Positions 21,801-36,800 are shown, counted from the first letter of the stretch. The stretch is DNA of 64,000 nucleotides from Antedon mediterranea (GCF_964355755.1 NC_092672.1:24238501-24302500); one strand, 5' to 3'. Numbers and translations: made by a program. The notes: a model not told the origin generated them from the sequence alone.

Positions 21801-24800
21801 GTAGAAACAATGGTTTAATCAAGACTATTCCACTTATATTTGGGTTAAAACATCATTTTCTGTTTAAAATAATTGGCAAACTCTGCAATCCTCCAAATAA
21901 CCTAGCAAACCTCATTTAACCAACATAAAAGTGATTGAGTCAGTAGTGAACAACTCACTTGGTTTGTCAATTAAAAAATCATTTTTTGTTATTAAAATAA
22001 AATAAAGTTGTATCATCTGCAAAAAAAAGGTTTTCTGGACGATTTACTAATTATTAATTTGAAATAATGATTTCGATCTGTAATATAGCTTTTAAACCAA
22101 TCTAAGAAAGGCCCCAAAATACCATAATGAAACAACTTGAAAATATCATGTTTTTGATAAATATAGAAAAGTACTTCATAAAATTAATTGTTTTCAAATG
22201 CAGTAATAACAGAATTAGTGAGTTCAAGAAAAGCATGACAAGTGGTATTGTACGCATACATTTTTCTTTATTTTTTGAAAAAATGGGTAAAATTAAGATT
22301 GGTATAAAAGTATCCGTTTTTAAATACAGGATTTAAATTTAATATGATAAGGTACAGAACCCATCATGCATGATTAATAATGACATATGTGAGATGTCTT
22401 TAAATAATGGAGCAACCTTTTTAGAACCATACTCTGAACCTTTACTAGAATCCAAATTATTAAAGGGGGATTCTGGGTTTAAAATTGCTTTTAAATATCG
22501 TTTATTTATTAAATAAAAAATATTATAACAATATAGACATGTCAGAATGAAGAAGTAATAACCAGAAATAAAAAAAAATTTAATTTCATATACATTTTAG
22601 AGTAAATTCAAGGAAAGTCTGTTTTTCAGCAGCTTAGGGAAGCTCATTAATATTCATGAGATATTCATAAAATCACGACATCAGTGTATTCCAAACTCGC
22701 GACATCATGAACGTTGTGTTTGTCAACTAATTTACATTTCTCTTCCCTGTCAAACGACGACCACCTGATCTTTGTGAAATACATTTTTTGTAGATTTTCT
22801 AAGCTAGGCCTAAAGTGTAATAATAGCAGTAGTAGCATATATTTATTTGACATTTAATGAAATACAAAATTTAGTATAGATCATGGAGTCACATATTATA
22901 CTATACCTTTATAGTATAGTAGAGATCGTATTATCGGCTTCACGTACTAGTAGGCCAAGCCTAAATCATTTTTTTATGGGTGAGAGCCATTCTGACTAGG
23001 AGGGATTCCATGCAACGATGGCTACGGTAAAACATTGGGGCCTAGCTAGCCTACTAGACGATTGGCCCATAAATATCAAAACTCAGTGGATTCCAAACCC
23101 ATCCTATCAACCAAACTCCTAAACAATCTAAACCTAAAACGTTCTACAAAATCGGCTGTAAAATTTGAGGAAAAACAAGGTCCGATCCCCGTCCGCATCT
23201 ATGGTGTCCTGATCGTCTATAGTCTAAATAGGTAAATAGGCCTAGATAGTTTACTCTCCAAAAAAGGAGTAAGCGCAGGATTGGTTGTTTTTCTTTTTTC
23301 ATAGCCAAACTATTAATACGTCTGTACTAAGAGAGTATTTAACTGTGTCACTGACAGTTGAATTGTTTTTCGCCATGATACAACTAAACTGGAATGGAAA
23401 CAACAAATCTAATAAATGCAAATTGTAGTGGAACGTTAAGAATGATAACACTGTAATGTGTAGTAATAGTCATAAAAAATACTATACAACAAAGCATGAG
23501 ATGCGATAACTAATAGCAAAAACAATAGCACGGTCTAATAAAAAAAAATCACTCTAGATGTCAACAAGCAAAATGACTAACCATGTAAATAATCTGGGTA
23601 TTGACAAACTGCAAGCCATGGATTCATTGGAGTCAGTGGAGTCAACGGCCCACGTGACCATGTTAATTGCAATTCAAGCGAGTCAGTACGAAGTGTAACT
23701 GCACTATTGTACCAAAAGTGCGAGGCACCATAAAACATATTAAATAATTTAATTTAATCTAGTATGTTCATATGAAACATTAGAGAGGAGTAATTATAAA
23801 ACTAGACATGAAACTCGTCACTTTGACGAGTTAGTTATCCGCACGACAAACACCACGTGCACGTCATACGTTGGGATATTGCACACAGAAAAAGATTATG
23901 GCATTATGACCTGAACTGAAGAATATGATATGTTGTTATTGCTGAATTCTGTTATTTTGTGTCATATAGTATACACAGTATAATCTGTATACATGTCACA
24001 AACAGTGTAAAATAGGTGAAATTACGGGACCCGTATTTTATTTTAATTTTTAACATGTTGACGGTTTCAAAAGGAAACGCGAAGGTAGTAATTTCGGAAG
24101 AAAATTATCTCAGCAACAACATATTAATGTTTAGAAGAAATTTAAATACGTGAAATATTAATGCGCGCTCTTTTAAATATAATGAACTATGACGCAAAAG
24201 ATGAAAATATGACTTTGTTTATTTAACTGGCCATATGATGACGTCACAACATCTGATTGGCGAAAAGTTCACATGATTTCGTATCTACAATCCCATAGCT
24301 TCCTGAAAACGTTTTAATCGTGATTATCACATTTTATTCTTACGAGCTATAACAGATTAAAATTTACTGTAAAGATGAAATTATTGACGCTGTTAATTAA
24401 GATTTTTAGGCATGATGACGTCATAAAAAATAAAATATTTTTAACTCATGCGTAAGATAGTTGATTGAGCTAGATAATATTAAAATTTCGGAGAAAAAGG
24501 AATACAGATAGGCGTGATGCGCTTCATTGAATATGATGAGCAATAACGAAAGAGACAAAAATCCTAGATTTTACATTCGTGTGGCCATACAATGACGTCA
24601 CAATGTCCGGTTATCCATATTGATTCATGATCCTCATCCTCATCAACTTCCAGAATATGTAATTAAAAAAAAGTTCACCACGTTGTTTAGAATCTATGAC
24701 TGTTTAAAAAAAGGCATAATTTTGACAAATTTTTTAACTTTTTCATCAAAAACGCACGTAAAGTATCCAATTCAACGTGCCCGTATGACGTAATTGTAAG

Positions 24801-27800
24801 TCGAAATTGTTTTAAAATTGGTAAAATTACTTTAAAAGGCTGGAAAAACATAATTCAATAAAAAAAAAACTTTTAGCGCTACGTGCGCACCACGCGCATA
24901 AAATTGTTCGCGCACGTGGGAAATTTTGACATGCTCAAAATATCATGATCAGCGTAGAAAGTTGATTAAAAATTAATTTTGCGCTTTTTGAATTTTAAAT
25001 GCGTGTGCGGGGCGTAACTTTGTGTAAAACACGCAATTTTTTTTCCACAGAAAGTTAGCGCATGATATAAATCAAACTTTTGCTAAGTTTCAATTTAAAT
25101 TGTTATATGGTTTTAAATCTATGTTAAATACGCGAAATTAATAAATTGCGCGTAAGTCACGTTGCGCATTTCTGACGTCATTCACAATAGGAGGTGCACA
25201 ACTTCACGTGAATGCCCATATGTTAACAAAGTTATAAAATGTTATGTTTACACGTTTTTGAGATACGCGAGACACAAAAATAGAGGAGAAATGCGCGTGC
25301 ACGCGTAACGTCTTCTAAAACATGCCATTTTTAATCCACAAAAAGTTTGCCCTTGATATGACTTAAATTTTCACGAAGTGTCAAAACAAATTTATGCTTG
25401 GTTTTTAGTCTATGATCAATCATAAAAAATCATAAAATCGCACGTAAGTCACGTTGCGCAACTCTGACGTCATTCAAAATAGGAGGTGCACAACTTCACG
25501 TAAATGCCCATATCTTGACAAAGTTATGAAATGTTATGTTTACAAGTTTTTGAGATACGTGAGACACAAAAATGAGGGAGAAAGAAATAAGAAACTAGAT
25601 TTGAACTCGTCACTTTGACGAGTTCGGGTTATCCGCGCAACAAACGCAACATGCACATACTTAACCATATGAGCCTCGACAATTATTATGCCATCCTATG
25701 ACATGAAATATATATGTTTACAGTGCTGAATTGTACCTATTATGTAGCATATATCATATTACAGTATTTTACAGAATAAACTGTATATGTTATATACAGT
25801 GTAGCATAGACAAAATTACGAGACCCATCTTTTAAATCCAATTATTAAAACGATGACGTCATCAAATTGACATATAAAGATAACAATTTTAGAAGATAAT
25901 TATCTAAATAATTACATTAAAACAAATTTGAAGAATTTTGGGCCCGTAAAAGTGAGATGCGCTCTATTTAATATGATGAGCAATAACGAAAGAGTAAAAA
26001 CCCTATATTTTACATTCGTGTGGCCATACGATGACGTCATAACATCCGAGAGATAAAGATTCTGCATGAATTCATATCTACAACATATCTACTTACATAT
26101 AAAATTTTAAAAATTGGGGGTCGTGGATGATCCTGAGGAGCTATAATAGATTCAAAATTGGAATTATTTGACAATATTTATAACTTTTTCAACTAAAACG
26201 AGCGCAAATGGTATAAATCAACTTGTTCGTATGACGTCATTTTAATTTGAAATGATGTCAATCTTTTTTAAAATGACTAGGAAAGGCTGGAAAATCATAA
26301 TTCAAGAGAAAAAAACATGGTTTTTATGCTCCGTGCGCACCTTACGCGTAATTTTTTTCGTGCGCGCGGGAATTTTTGACATGCTCAAAATGTCATTATC
26401 AGCGTAGAAAGTTGATTAGAAATTAATTTTGCGCATTTTGAAACTTTAAATGCGCGTGCGCGCGTAACTTCTTTTGAAACATGCCATTTTTAATCCATAA
26501 AAAGTTTGCCCTTAATATGACTTAAATTTTCACCAAGTATCAATACAAAATGACTTTTGGTTTTTAATCTATGATCAATCATTGAAATTCATAAAATCGC
26601 GCGTAACTTACGCTGCGTGAATCTAACATCATATAACAAAGTTTTCTGCACATCTACAGCTACAGGTCAATCTTATGACAAAGTTATACAAAGTTTTGTC
26701 TACAAACATTTGAGATATAGCTGCAACAAAAATCCGGGAAAGAAAGAAGAACTAGACATGAAACTCGTCACTTTGACGAGTTAGTTATCTGCTCGACAAA
26801 CGCCACGTGCACGTCATACGTTAGAATATTGCACACAGAAAAATATTAAGGCATTATGACCTGAACTGAAAAATATGATATGTTGTTATTTCTGAATTCT
26901 GTTATTTTGTGTCATATACATAGTATACACAGTACAATCTGTATACATATCACAAACAGTGTAAAATAGGTGAAATTACGGGACCCGTATTTTATTGTAA
27001 TTTTTAACATCTTGACGGTTTCAAAATGAAATGCAAAAGTAGAAATTTCAGAATGAAATTATCTCAGCAACAACATATTAACGTGTAGAAGAAATTTGAA
27101 TACGTGAAATATTGATGCGCGCTCTTTTAAATGTAATGAAATATAACGCAAAAGATGAAAATACGACTTTTTGTATTTAACTGGCCATATGATGACGTCA
27201 CAACATTCGATTGGCACAATTTTCACATGATTTTGCATCTACAATACAATAGCTTCCTGAAAACGTTTTAATCGTGATTATCACATTTTATTCTTATGAG
27301 CTATAACAGATTAAAATTTACTGTAAAGATGAAATTAATGACCAACGTAATTTAAATTTTTAGGCATGATGACGTTGAAAAAATTAAAAAATTTTTAATT
27401 CATGCAAAAGATAGTTGATTGACCTAGAATATATTAAAATCGGGTGAAAATGGACAACGAATAAGTGGAGATGCGCTCTATTAAATGTGATGAGCTATGA
27501 CGAAAGAGACAAAAATCCTATATTTTATATTCGCGTGGCCATACGATGACGTCACAATGTCCGGTTAGCCATATTAATGCATGATTTGATATCTACAACT
27601 CATCAACTTCCAGAATATGTAATTAAAAAAAAGTTCTCCATGTAGTTTAGAATCTATGACTGTTTAAAAATAGGCATAATTTTGACGAATTTTTGAACTT
27701 TTTCACCAGAAACGCGTGCAAATTATTTAATTCGACGTGCTCGTATGACGTAATTTTAAGTCGAAATTGTTTAAAAGTTGGTAACATTACTAGAAAAGGC

Positions 27801-30800
27801 TGAAAAAACATAAGAAATATGTTTTTAACGCTACGTGTGCACCGCGTGCGTAACAATTTTTGCGCGCGTGGGAATTTTTGACATGCTCAAAATGACATGA
27901 AACGCATAGAAAGTTGATTAGAAGTTGTTTTTTCGCATTCTAAAATTTGAAGCGCGCGTGCGCGCGTAACTTTTTTTTAAACATGCTATTTTTAATCCAT
28001 AGAAAGTTTGCGCTTGATATGACTTAAATTTTCACAAAGTGTCAAGCCATTTGAAGTTGAAAAGTGAATAAAATAACGTAAAATTGTTAACCGAAGATTG
28101 AAAAACACAAATCGTGCAAAAGAAATGCTCATACGTGTTTCCTGCGCCGTGCGCGCGTAGAAATGTGCGCACCTCGTGGCAATTTTTCAAACGTTTAAAA
28201 TGACCTGAATCGTGCTCTAATTGGTTATCCGCCAAGTGGATAACCTTTGTTATTGTAGTGTTACTTTTTTTTTTTATTATTCTTCTTTCTTTCTCAGATT
28301 TTGTGCACGCGTTTTCTCTTCAACGTGTAACGTAACATGTTGTAACTTGGTCAACATTTAGACATTTAACTGAAGATGTTCAGCCAAGCTTTTGGACGCT
28401 GTCAGATCCGCGTAGCGTAAGTCACGCGCGATTTTCTGAAAATCTTAAATCGGTCATAACTTCGAAACCGATAAATATTTTTTAACGACATTTTCAACCA
28501 CGTTTTCTTCACATCAATGGCTAACTTTTGGAATGGTTAACAAATTTTTGGAGACTAGAAAGTTTTCGCGTAAATTGCGTTTGAAATATTTTACTCTTCT
28601 TATTTTGTGCACGCTGTTTCTCTTCAACGTGTAAACATAATATGTTGTAACTCGTTCAGCATTTAGACATTTTACTGAAGTTGTCCAGCCAAGCTTTTTG
28701 ACGATGTCAGAGCCGCGTAGCGTAAGTTACGCGTGATTTTCTGAAAATCTTAAATTGGTTATAACTTCGAAACAAATGAATATTTTTTAACGTCATTTTC
28801 AGCCACGTTTGCTTCACATCAATTGTTAACTTTTTTAACGCTACCGCAATTTGTAACATTAGAAAGTGCGCGCGTAAATGGCGTTTTTGTTTTATGGGCC
28901 TTTTCAAGATAGCGGCCAACATATTCAAATAGCTTATATCTCTGTTCTGGAAGGATTCACTGCGAGCGGTTGTGTTCTGGAAGAGCTCCCTAGGCCCGAA
29001 TTTCACCTGATTGACTATTCTTGTTACCCGGGAATTTCAAACGTTCCCGGCGACGACAGTGTGAAGGCAGGGCGCACCCCTAGCCTAGGCATAGTGCAAT
29101 ATATTTTTAACTTGTATAAAGCGTTGGACTTCCATTTTAACTTTTATACTATATGGAGTACATTTTTTAATCATATATTATAAGAACCGACCCACAGTTT
29201 TATAGTCGCTGATTGAATTTTAAGCAATTTTACGCAGTGTTCAAATATTTTTCCGTTGTTGTCGTCCATCTTGATTTGTCGAGGGCCGTATCAAGATTAT
29301 TTTACCAGTTATTTTCCAATTTTTGATGTTTGTTGACGATTTTTATGATAATAACTGTTTTTTAAATACTTTAACTGTGCTGTGATGTCCTGTAAAAGTC
29401 GATTGTGATCATTTGCCTGTCAATGCTTGGACTCATCATCATTGTACACAGGATTCTTATTTCGCTTGGATTTCTTTGCATTCAAGATGGTGAGCATAAC
29501 TATTATTTATATTTCTCATGTCCTTTTATCGCTCTTTTGGAGTCATAGTGTTGAGCAGCATGCCTACTTATCGCACAATTACTGTTCAAACAATCCGAGT
29601 ATTATCAAGCGCAAATTTCAAGGCCCTCCTCAGGTCCTTTATTCTAACTCAACTGCAACACGACACTATTGTAGTTTATCATGTGATGGTGACATACACC
29701 CTAACCCAGGCCCTGTAAATCAGCATCAGGCACAGGAGCAGCAGCTGCGTTCATCGAGTTCATCTATCAGTACTGCGTCAACTTTGAATTGTCTTAACAT
29801 GAATGCCCGCAGTCTTCGGAACAAGACCCTTCAATTACAAGCGTTTCTCTCTATTCAAAACATTGATATTTTAGCAATAACTGAATCCTGGCTTACATCA
29901 GAAGATTTGACATCTTCACTGGGCATTCCTCAAGATTATATGGTGATCAGAAAGGACAGACCCAACAAGAAAGGAGGCGGTGTATTAGCAGCAATAAAGA
30001 ACGAACTGAATCCAATTCATTGTCATTTGCTGGACTCTGGTCCTCATGAAGTTATATGTTTTTCTATTTCGATTGACAATTATAAGATGCTTTTCGCTGT
30101 TTTTTACTGCCCACCGAACTCTCCAGTGTCCTTCTGGAATGACTTTAGTAACAATTTTCTTCTGCCTTTATTACCTCACTTACCAAAGTATGATGATATT
30201 TATATTGTTGGGGATTTTAATTTAAATTGGAATCTTAAACATACGATACCTACCATTTTTCTTGACACTATGAATGCTTTAAATTGTACTCAGCTTTTTG
30301 AGGAAATCACTAGGCCTAATCATTTGGTCCCATCATCTGGTACAATAATTGATCTTGTTTTTTTCAAACAGGCCAGACCGTTTAATTTCACTTGATGTCA
30401 TTGATAACCCAGTGATCAGTGATCACCATGCAGTTTCCTTTAACGTATTACTTTCCAAACCGTATTCTAAATTGTTGGTACGTAATTTTCTTGCTTACCA
30501 CAAAACTGATATTGACCATCTAAAAAAAACTTGTCCACCTTGCCCCATGGAATGTCTTCATGGATGAAAACTCAGTTGACAACTCATGGGATGGATTTCT
30601 GGATATTTTTACAGTTATTGTCCGTTACTCAGTTCCGTTGAAATCACGCAAGCAGCGGAAACATTCCCCATGGGTTACCAATGACATCAAGCAATTTTTC
30701 AATATAAAGCATAGACTGTTTAGAAAAGCCAAACGTATTGGTTCTGTATCTGCATGGGATGACTATAAGTCTATTCGTAATAAGGTTAAGCGTCTATGCA

Positions 30801-33800
30801 ATAAGTCGTATTATTCATATGTCAACAAATTATTTACAAGTGACTCTACTCGTAAAGCTTTCTGGCGTTTTGTTAGAGAACGTAGAAGATCACCAGCACC
30901 GTTATCTTTTAATATTAATGGTGTGAATGTTTCGTCACACCCTGTAATTGCTAGTTCATTTAATGATTTTTTTGTTTCTGTTTTTAACTCACCCATAATT
31001 CCCAGCTGTGAACCTCCGGTTTGTAATGTCCCAATCCCTGAACTTTCTCAACTTAACTTTAACGTCTCCAATGTTGAGAAGGTGATTAATGGACTTTCAT
31101 CTAATAAATCTCCAGGTCCTGATTCCGTGCATCCATACATATTGAAATCTGCTTCCGAATTTATTGCTCCACCATTATTTAATTTGTTTAACTTGTCCCT
31201 GCGTATGGGGGAAATCCCCGCTAAGTGGAAAATGTCCCATATCACTCCTATATTTAAATCTGGTGATAAAAATGCAATTTGTAATTACAGACCAATATCC
31301 CTTACCCCTATTTGTTCGAAACTGCTTGAAAAAATACTGTTTTCAAGTATATCTGATCACGTTGCTTATAATTGTCTAATTACTGATGTCCAGCACGGTT
31401 TTTTCCCCTCACGTTCCTGTGTTACCCAACTTACCAACCTAACTCATTCCTGGGCATCTTCGCTAGATAAAACTAAAGCCCCCAGAATTGATGTTATCTT
31501 TCTCGACTATGCCAAAGCGTTTGATAAACTGCCTCACCATATTATTTTAAATAAGCTGGCTAGCCACTTTAATATCAGAGGCAATGTCTGGAAATGGATC
31601 AAGTCATTGCTATTGGGACGTTCCCAAAGAGTCTTGTATCAAGGATCCATTAGCCCATCATCCCCAGTTACCTCTGGTAATTTTAATGCAATGAAAAATT
31701 TGACCCCAAAATGACAGGAAGTGGCATTATTAACCTTGACACATACTAACGGACAATTTGACTTTTGACCTTCTCATCTCATTACCGAATAGTCGTACAA
31801 ACTTAAAATTGGGCTTAACTTGTTCAGAAGTTATATCTGTATATTATTTGTTGTAATGAAAACCTCTTTTTTTTTAATGACCGGAATTGACCTTCAAATT
31901 CAAATTCAAATATTCTTTATTCATCCTCAATCATGAAAATATACAACAACACACAGCTGTTTCAACCAATGTAAAATAAATAGAAAAAGTCAAGCGCCCT
32001 CAATATTGTCAGACGGCGATATGTGCCTGAGCGTGACGCCGCGCGAGTGGTTGAATCTCGTTCAACTTTCGCGACATTTGCAACTTTTATAACTACACTT
32101 TAAATTAATTTAATCAATTTCGTCATAAATATTATAAAACCATTTTTATACTATTTGTTAGAAAATAAGATTTTTAATTACCGATTTTTTGGAAATAGTA
32201 AGTAATTAAGCATAACACCAAGTTTACGAAATTATTTACACCCGGAAGTTTTAAAAATTAACATCGATCGGCCTAGCAAATGTAAACAATGGAAAGTTTG
32301 AAAAAATGCTTGTCAAATTGTACACTTTTTGTTTTTATTCGTAATTTTCATAAATACTTGGAAAATCTAGGTAAAAGTTTGATTATATATGCTTACATGA
32401 GACATTGAATTGTTAGGAGGTGACGGTGAAAATCTCAAGAAATTTTCATTTAAAAACTCGACTGTTTTGTTAAATGCGAAACAGCGTATTTGGCGAGAGG
32501 TCGATGAACGCGGCTGATAACCGCTCGCTAGGCTGTACGCAACTAGGCCTAGGTTGTAGCTAGGCCTAGTTGGTACGTATAAGTAGTGTAATCATGCTAT
32601 ACATCATTTTAATTTACAATAGATTAAATAATAAGCTTAATTATTATCATTGTATTTATTTCAACTGAATATAATTCATCATACATGTAAAAATTTAGTA
32701 AAACTACTAACTACCAGGCCAGGCCTAGCTAGGCCCTTCAAAATTAAAGCCTATACAAAAATACTCAAACTACTGTATGATAAATATAATATAAAATTAA
32801 AGGTTGGTAAAATTAAAATTTCTTTTCATTTTTGTAGGCAACACAGTTTCACGAAAAGGCTTTAAGTTCTACTTGCTTCTGTTGTGGAACAAAATTTAAA
32901 GAAAAAGATAAAAAATACAATTTAAAAAATATGAAAACCATCACAAATTTGCACTAAATCTAACAAATGTAAAATTACAACCTATATACATTTATACAAC
33001 CTGCCATTCGCGAATTTTCAATGGATACTGTATACTACCACGCTAACATTTAAATTAACAGGGCATGGACCAAATTGCTTGGCATGCTACACTTCAACAA
33101 CAACTATGACCTGGGCCAAAACTACATTCACAAGTGAAAGAACACACTGGCGTTTAAGGGAACAGTTTTTTGTCTGGTACAGCTGCTCCATAATCTGCTT
33201 TTCTTATATCTTCACTCTTTTTGAAAGTTTATACTAACAAATTTAATTAAATGAACATACCTCATAATCAAATAACTGTTTTCTCATCCTAATTTATATA
33301 CATAGTTTAAAAAGCGCCAATTTTCAATTAAGACTACATCATACATTGTATATTTCTATTCAACAAAATTGTCAGAACTTTCTATTATTTAAATGTCTAA
33401 GATAGTCCGATCTCGGGTCCATTCTACAGTCACCACAGATTGACTTTTTCATCACAAAATTTCTGAAATTATAAAATGTATTAATGTGTCAATTAAGTAT
33501 TTTTTAATTACATAAAAAATATCATACAAGTATTTTTAGCAGAATACAGGCATATTGCACCAGGTGTAATACAGCCTAAGCTACATATGCTTGAGCACCA
33601 TGCTATTGCATTCATGAGAGAATGGAAGGTGGTCTCTGAGCAAGGCGGGGAGACATGCCAAACTCAACCGTCACAAAACAGCAGTGTGGATTAGAGTCAA
33701 ACTTAGACTCATCTGACTTTCACATCTCCAATGATACAAAATGAAATAATAAAACCCAACAAATGCAAGAAAGCCAACAAAGAATGATTCATTAACATTA

Positions 33801-36800
33801 ATGATCATAAAATATTGTACATTTTTAAATGTTAAAGGAATATTGCATTGTATTGATTTCCTTTTAACAATGCCTAATAATAATGAATATGTAAAAGTAA
33901 TACTATAGTATGTCTATATTTCAATTACTAACTAATTACTATTGATTGATAGTACTACTGCTGTACATGTGTTAGTGATTGATTGTTAAAGTTACAAATT
34001 CATAGCATGGTAAACACAATTTAAAATTTACTAGTTCTTGAACAGTAAAATAAACTTACCTATATGGTAGGTATAGGTATTGGTCCAAATCTGTTTAAAA
34101 TGTTTTAGCCATTTTGGGTTGCCGCTATATATGTACCTAAAAAATAGTAATAGTATAACATTATAATAAGAATTAATTAAAATTAACTTATTAAATTTAC
34201 TATGGTTGCATACATACTAATTTGAATATGCAGTGATGAGCAAAAACAAATGTTAAAATTCATTATTTATAATAATTGTAATTATTACATACAGGGTAGG
34301 CATATATGCCTTATGTCATTGCATAGGGTATATATAACCAGGTATCCTCATAATAAACATTATTTGTAATAAATACTGTAAATATATTAAAAATAAAAAT
34401 TAATAATAATTAAATAATAATAATATATAGGCATAGAGCCTCTATGCCTAATTAGGTAGCCTACTAATACCTAGCCTATTGCTCTAGGCTAGGCTAAATA
34501 AGCTGGAAAGCTGCTTCTCTGTAAGCTACTAGTGCAAGAGAGCACAGGTCTAGCTAGTATATTAAAATAAAAATAGGGCCTATAATATAGGCCTAGCCTA
34601 CCCAGCCAGTGGTAGTGATTGGTTGTTAATATTGAAAATTAATAGCATGGTAAACACAATTTAAAATTTACTAGTTCTTGAACAGTAAAATAAACTTACC
34701 TATAATATAGATGGTAGGTATAGGTATAGGTCCAAATCTGTTTAAATGATTTTTCCACTTCCGGTTGCCGCTATGTACCTAAAAAATAGTAAAACATTAC
34801 TATAAGAATTAATTAAAATTAGCTTATTAAATTTAATATGGTTGCATACATACTAATTTGAATATGCAGTGATAAGCAAAAACGAATGTTTAAATTCATT
34901 ATTTATAATACTGTAATTGTAATTATTACATACAGGGTAGGCATATATGCCTTATGTCATTGCATAGGGTATATATAACCAGGTATTCTCATAATAAACA
35001 TTATTTAAATAAAATACAGTAAATATATTAAAACTAAAAATAATAATAATTAAATAATAATATTTAGGCGTAGAGCCTAGACCTAATTAGGTAGTCTACT
35101 TATACCTAGCCTATTGCTCTAGGCTAGGCTAAATAAGCTGGAAAGCTGCTTCTCTGTAGGCTGCTAGTGTTAGAGAGCACAGGTCTAGCTAGTATATTAA
35201 AATAAAAATGGGGCCTATAATATAGGCCTAGCCTACCCAGCCAGTGGTAGTGATTGATTGTTAATATTGAAAATTAATAGCATGGTAAACACAATTTAAA
35301 ATTTACTAGTTCTTGAGCAGTAAAATAAACTTACCTACTGTATATAGATGGTAGGCTGCTAGGTATTGGTCCAAATCTGTTTAAAATGTTTTTGCCACTT
35401 CGGGTTGCCGCTACAGTATGTACCTAAAAAATAGTAAAACATTATTATAAGAATTACTTAAAATTAGCTTATTAAATTTAATATGGTTGCATACATACTA
35501 ATTTGAATATGCAGTGATGAGCAAAAACGAATGTTAAAATTCATTATTTTTAATAATTGTAATTATTACATACAGGGTAGGCATATATGCCTTATGTCAT
35601 TGCATAGGGTATATATAACCAGGTATTCTCATAAGAAACATTATTTAAATAAATACTGTAAATATATTAAACAAAAATTAATAATAATTAAATAATAATA
35701 GGCCTATATAGGCGTAGAGCCTAGCCTAATTAGGTAGCCTACTTATACCTAGCCTAATTGCTCTAGGCTAGGCTAAATAAGCTGGAAAGCTGCTTCTCTG
35801 TAGGCTGCTGCTAGTGATAGAGAGCACAGGTCTATCTAGTATATTAAAATAAAAATAGGGCCTATAATATAGGCCTAGCCTACCCAGCCAGTGGTAGTGA
35901 TTGATTGTTAATATTACAAATTAATAGCATGGTACACAATTTAATATTTGCTACTTCTTGAACAGCAAAATAATCTTACCTATATAGATGGTAGGTATGG
36001 TCCAAATCTGCTTAGCCACTTCAGGTTACTGCTCTATATATTATATGTATCTACAATAGTATAACATTAATAATTATTATAACAATTTTATAAAATTAAC
36101 TTAACTTATTAAATTTAGTATGATTGCATACTAATTTGAATATGCAGTGATGAGCAAAACCGAATGTTAATATGATGCTTGTCATTATTTATATTGTAAT
36201 TATTACATACACTTTACAGGGTAGGCCTATAATATTCCCTATTGCATACATGTTACATAGGGTATATATAATCCTCATAATATTAAATTTACAGTTTTTG
36301 TAATGAATACTGTAAATTTAATACAACTAAAATTAATTATAATGATTAAATAATATTAAAAATATATAGGCCTAGGCGTAGATCCTGGGCCTAATTTTAA
36401 TTAGGTAGCCTACTAATACTAGTATTAGGCTAGTAGGCTAGCCTACTCAAGGCCAGGCTAACTAAGCCGGAAAGCTGCTTCTCTGTAGTAGGCTGCTAGA
36501 GAACACAGGTCTAGCAAGGGCCTAGGCCTAGTATTAAAATAAAAATAGGGCCTATAGTATTGGTATATGCCTAGCCTACCCAGCCAGGCCTAAATAATTC
36601 AAATAATGTAACATTTCCAAACTCATTTGGGTCAGCTGTCACATGAAAGGCAGTGTTGCAACTAGAGTAGACACAAGCCTAAGCCTAAAAATGACACAAT
36701 TTGAAACGGCCATAGCTCAAAAATTCAACCATCACCTCTCGACCATTACTATGTTATAACATTCACAGATAACTAAATTATCATGCAGTACCAAAGAATT

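Noticed and set aside
28878-29183. 101-aa open frame as a gene
   Set aside because: No recognisable motif, low-complexity neighbours and position directly before LINE-1 suggest leader sequence.
33973-36590. CRISPR-like or satellite regular spacing
   Set aside because: Units are ~640 bp, eukaryotic, with no short direct repeat/spacer structure; this is an ordinary tandem duplication.
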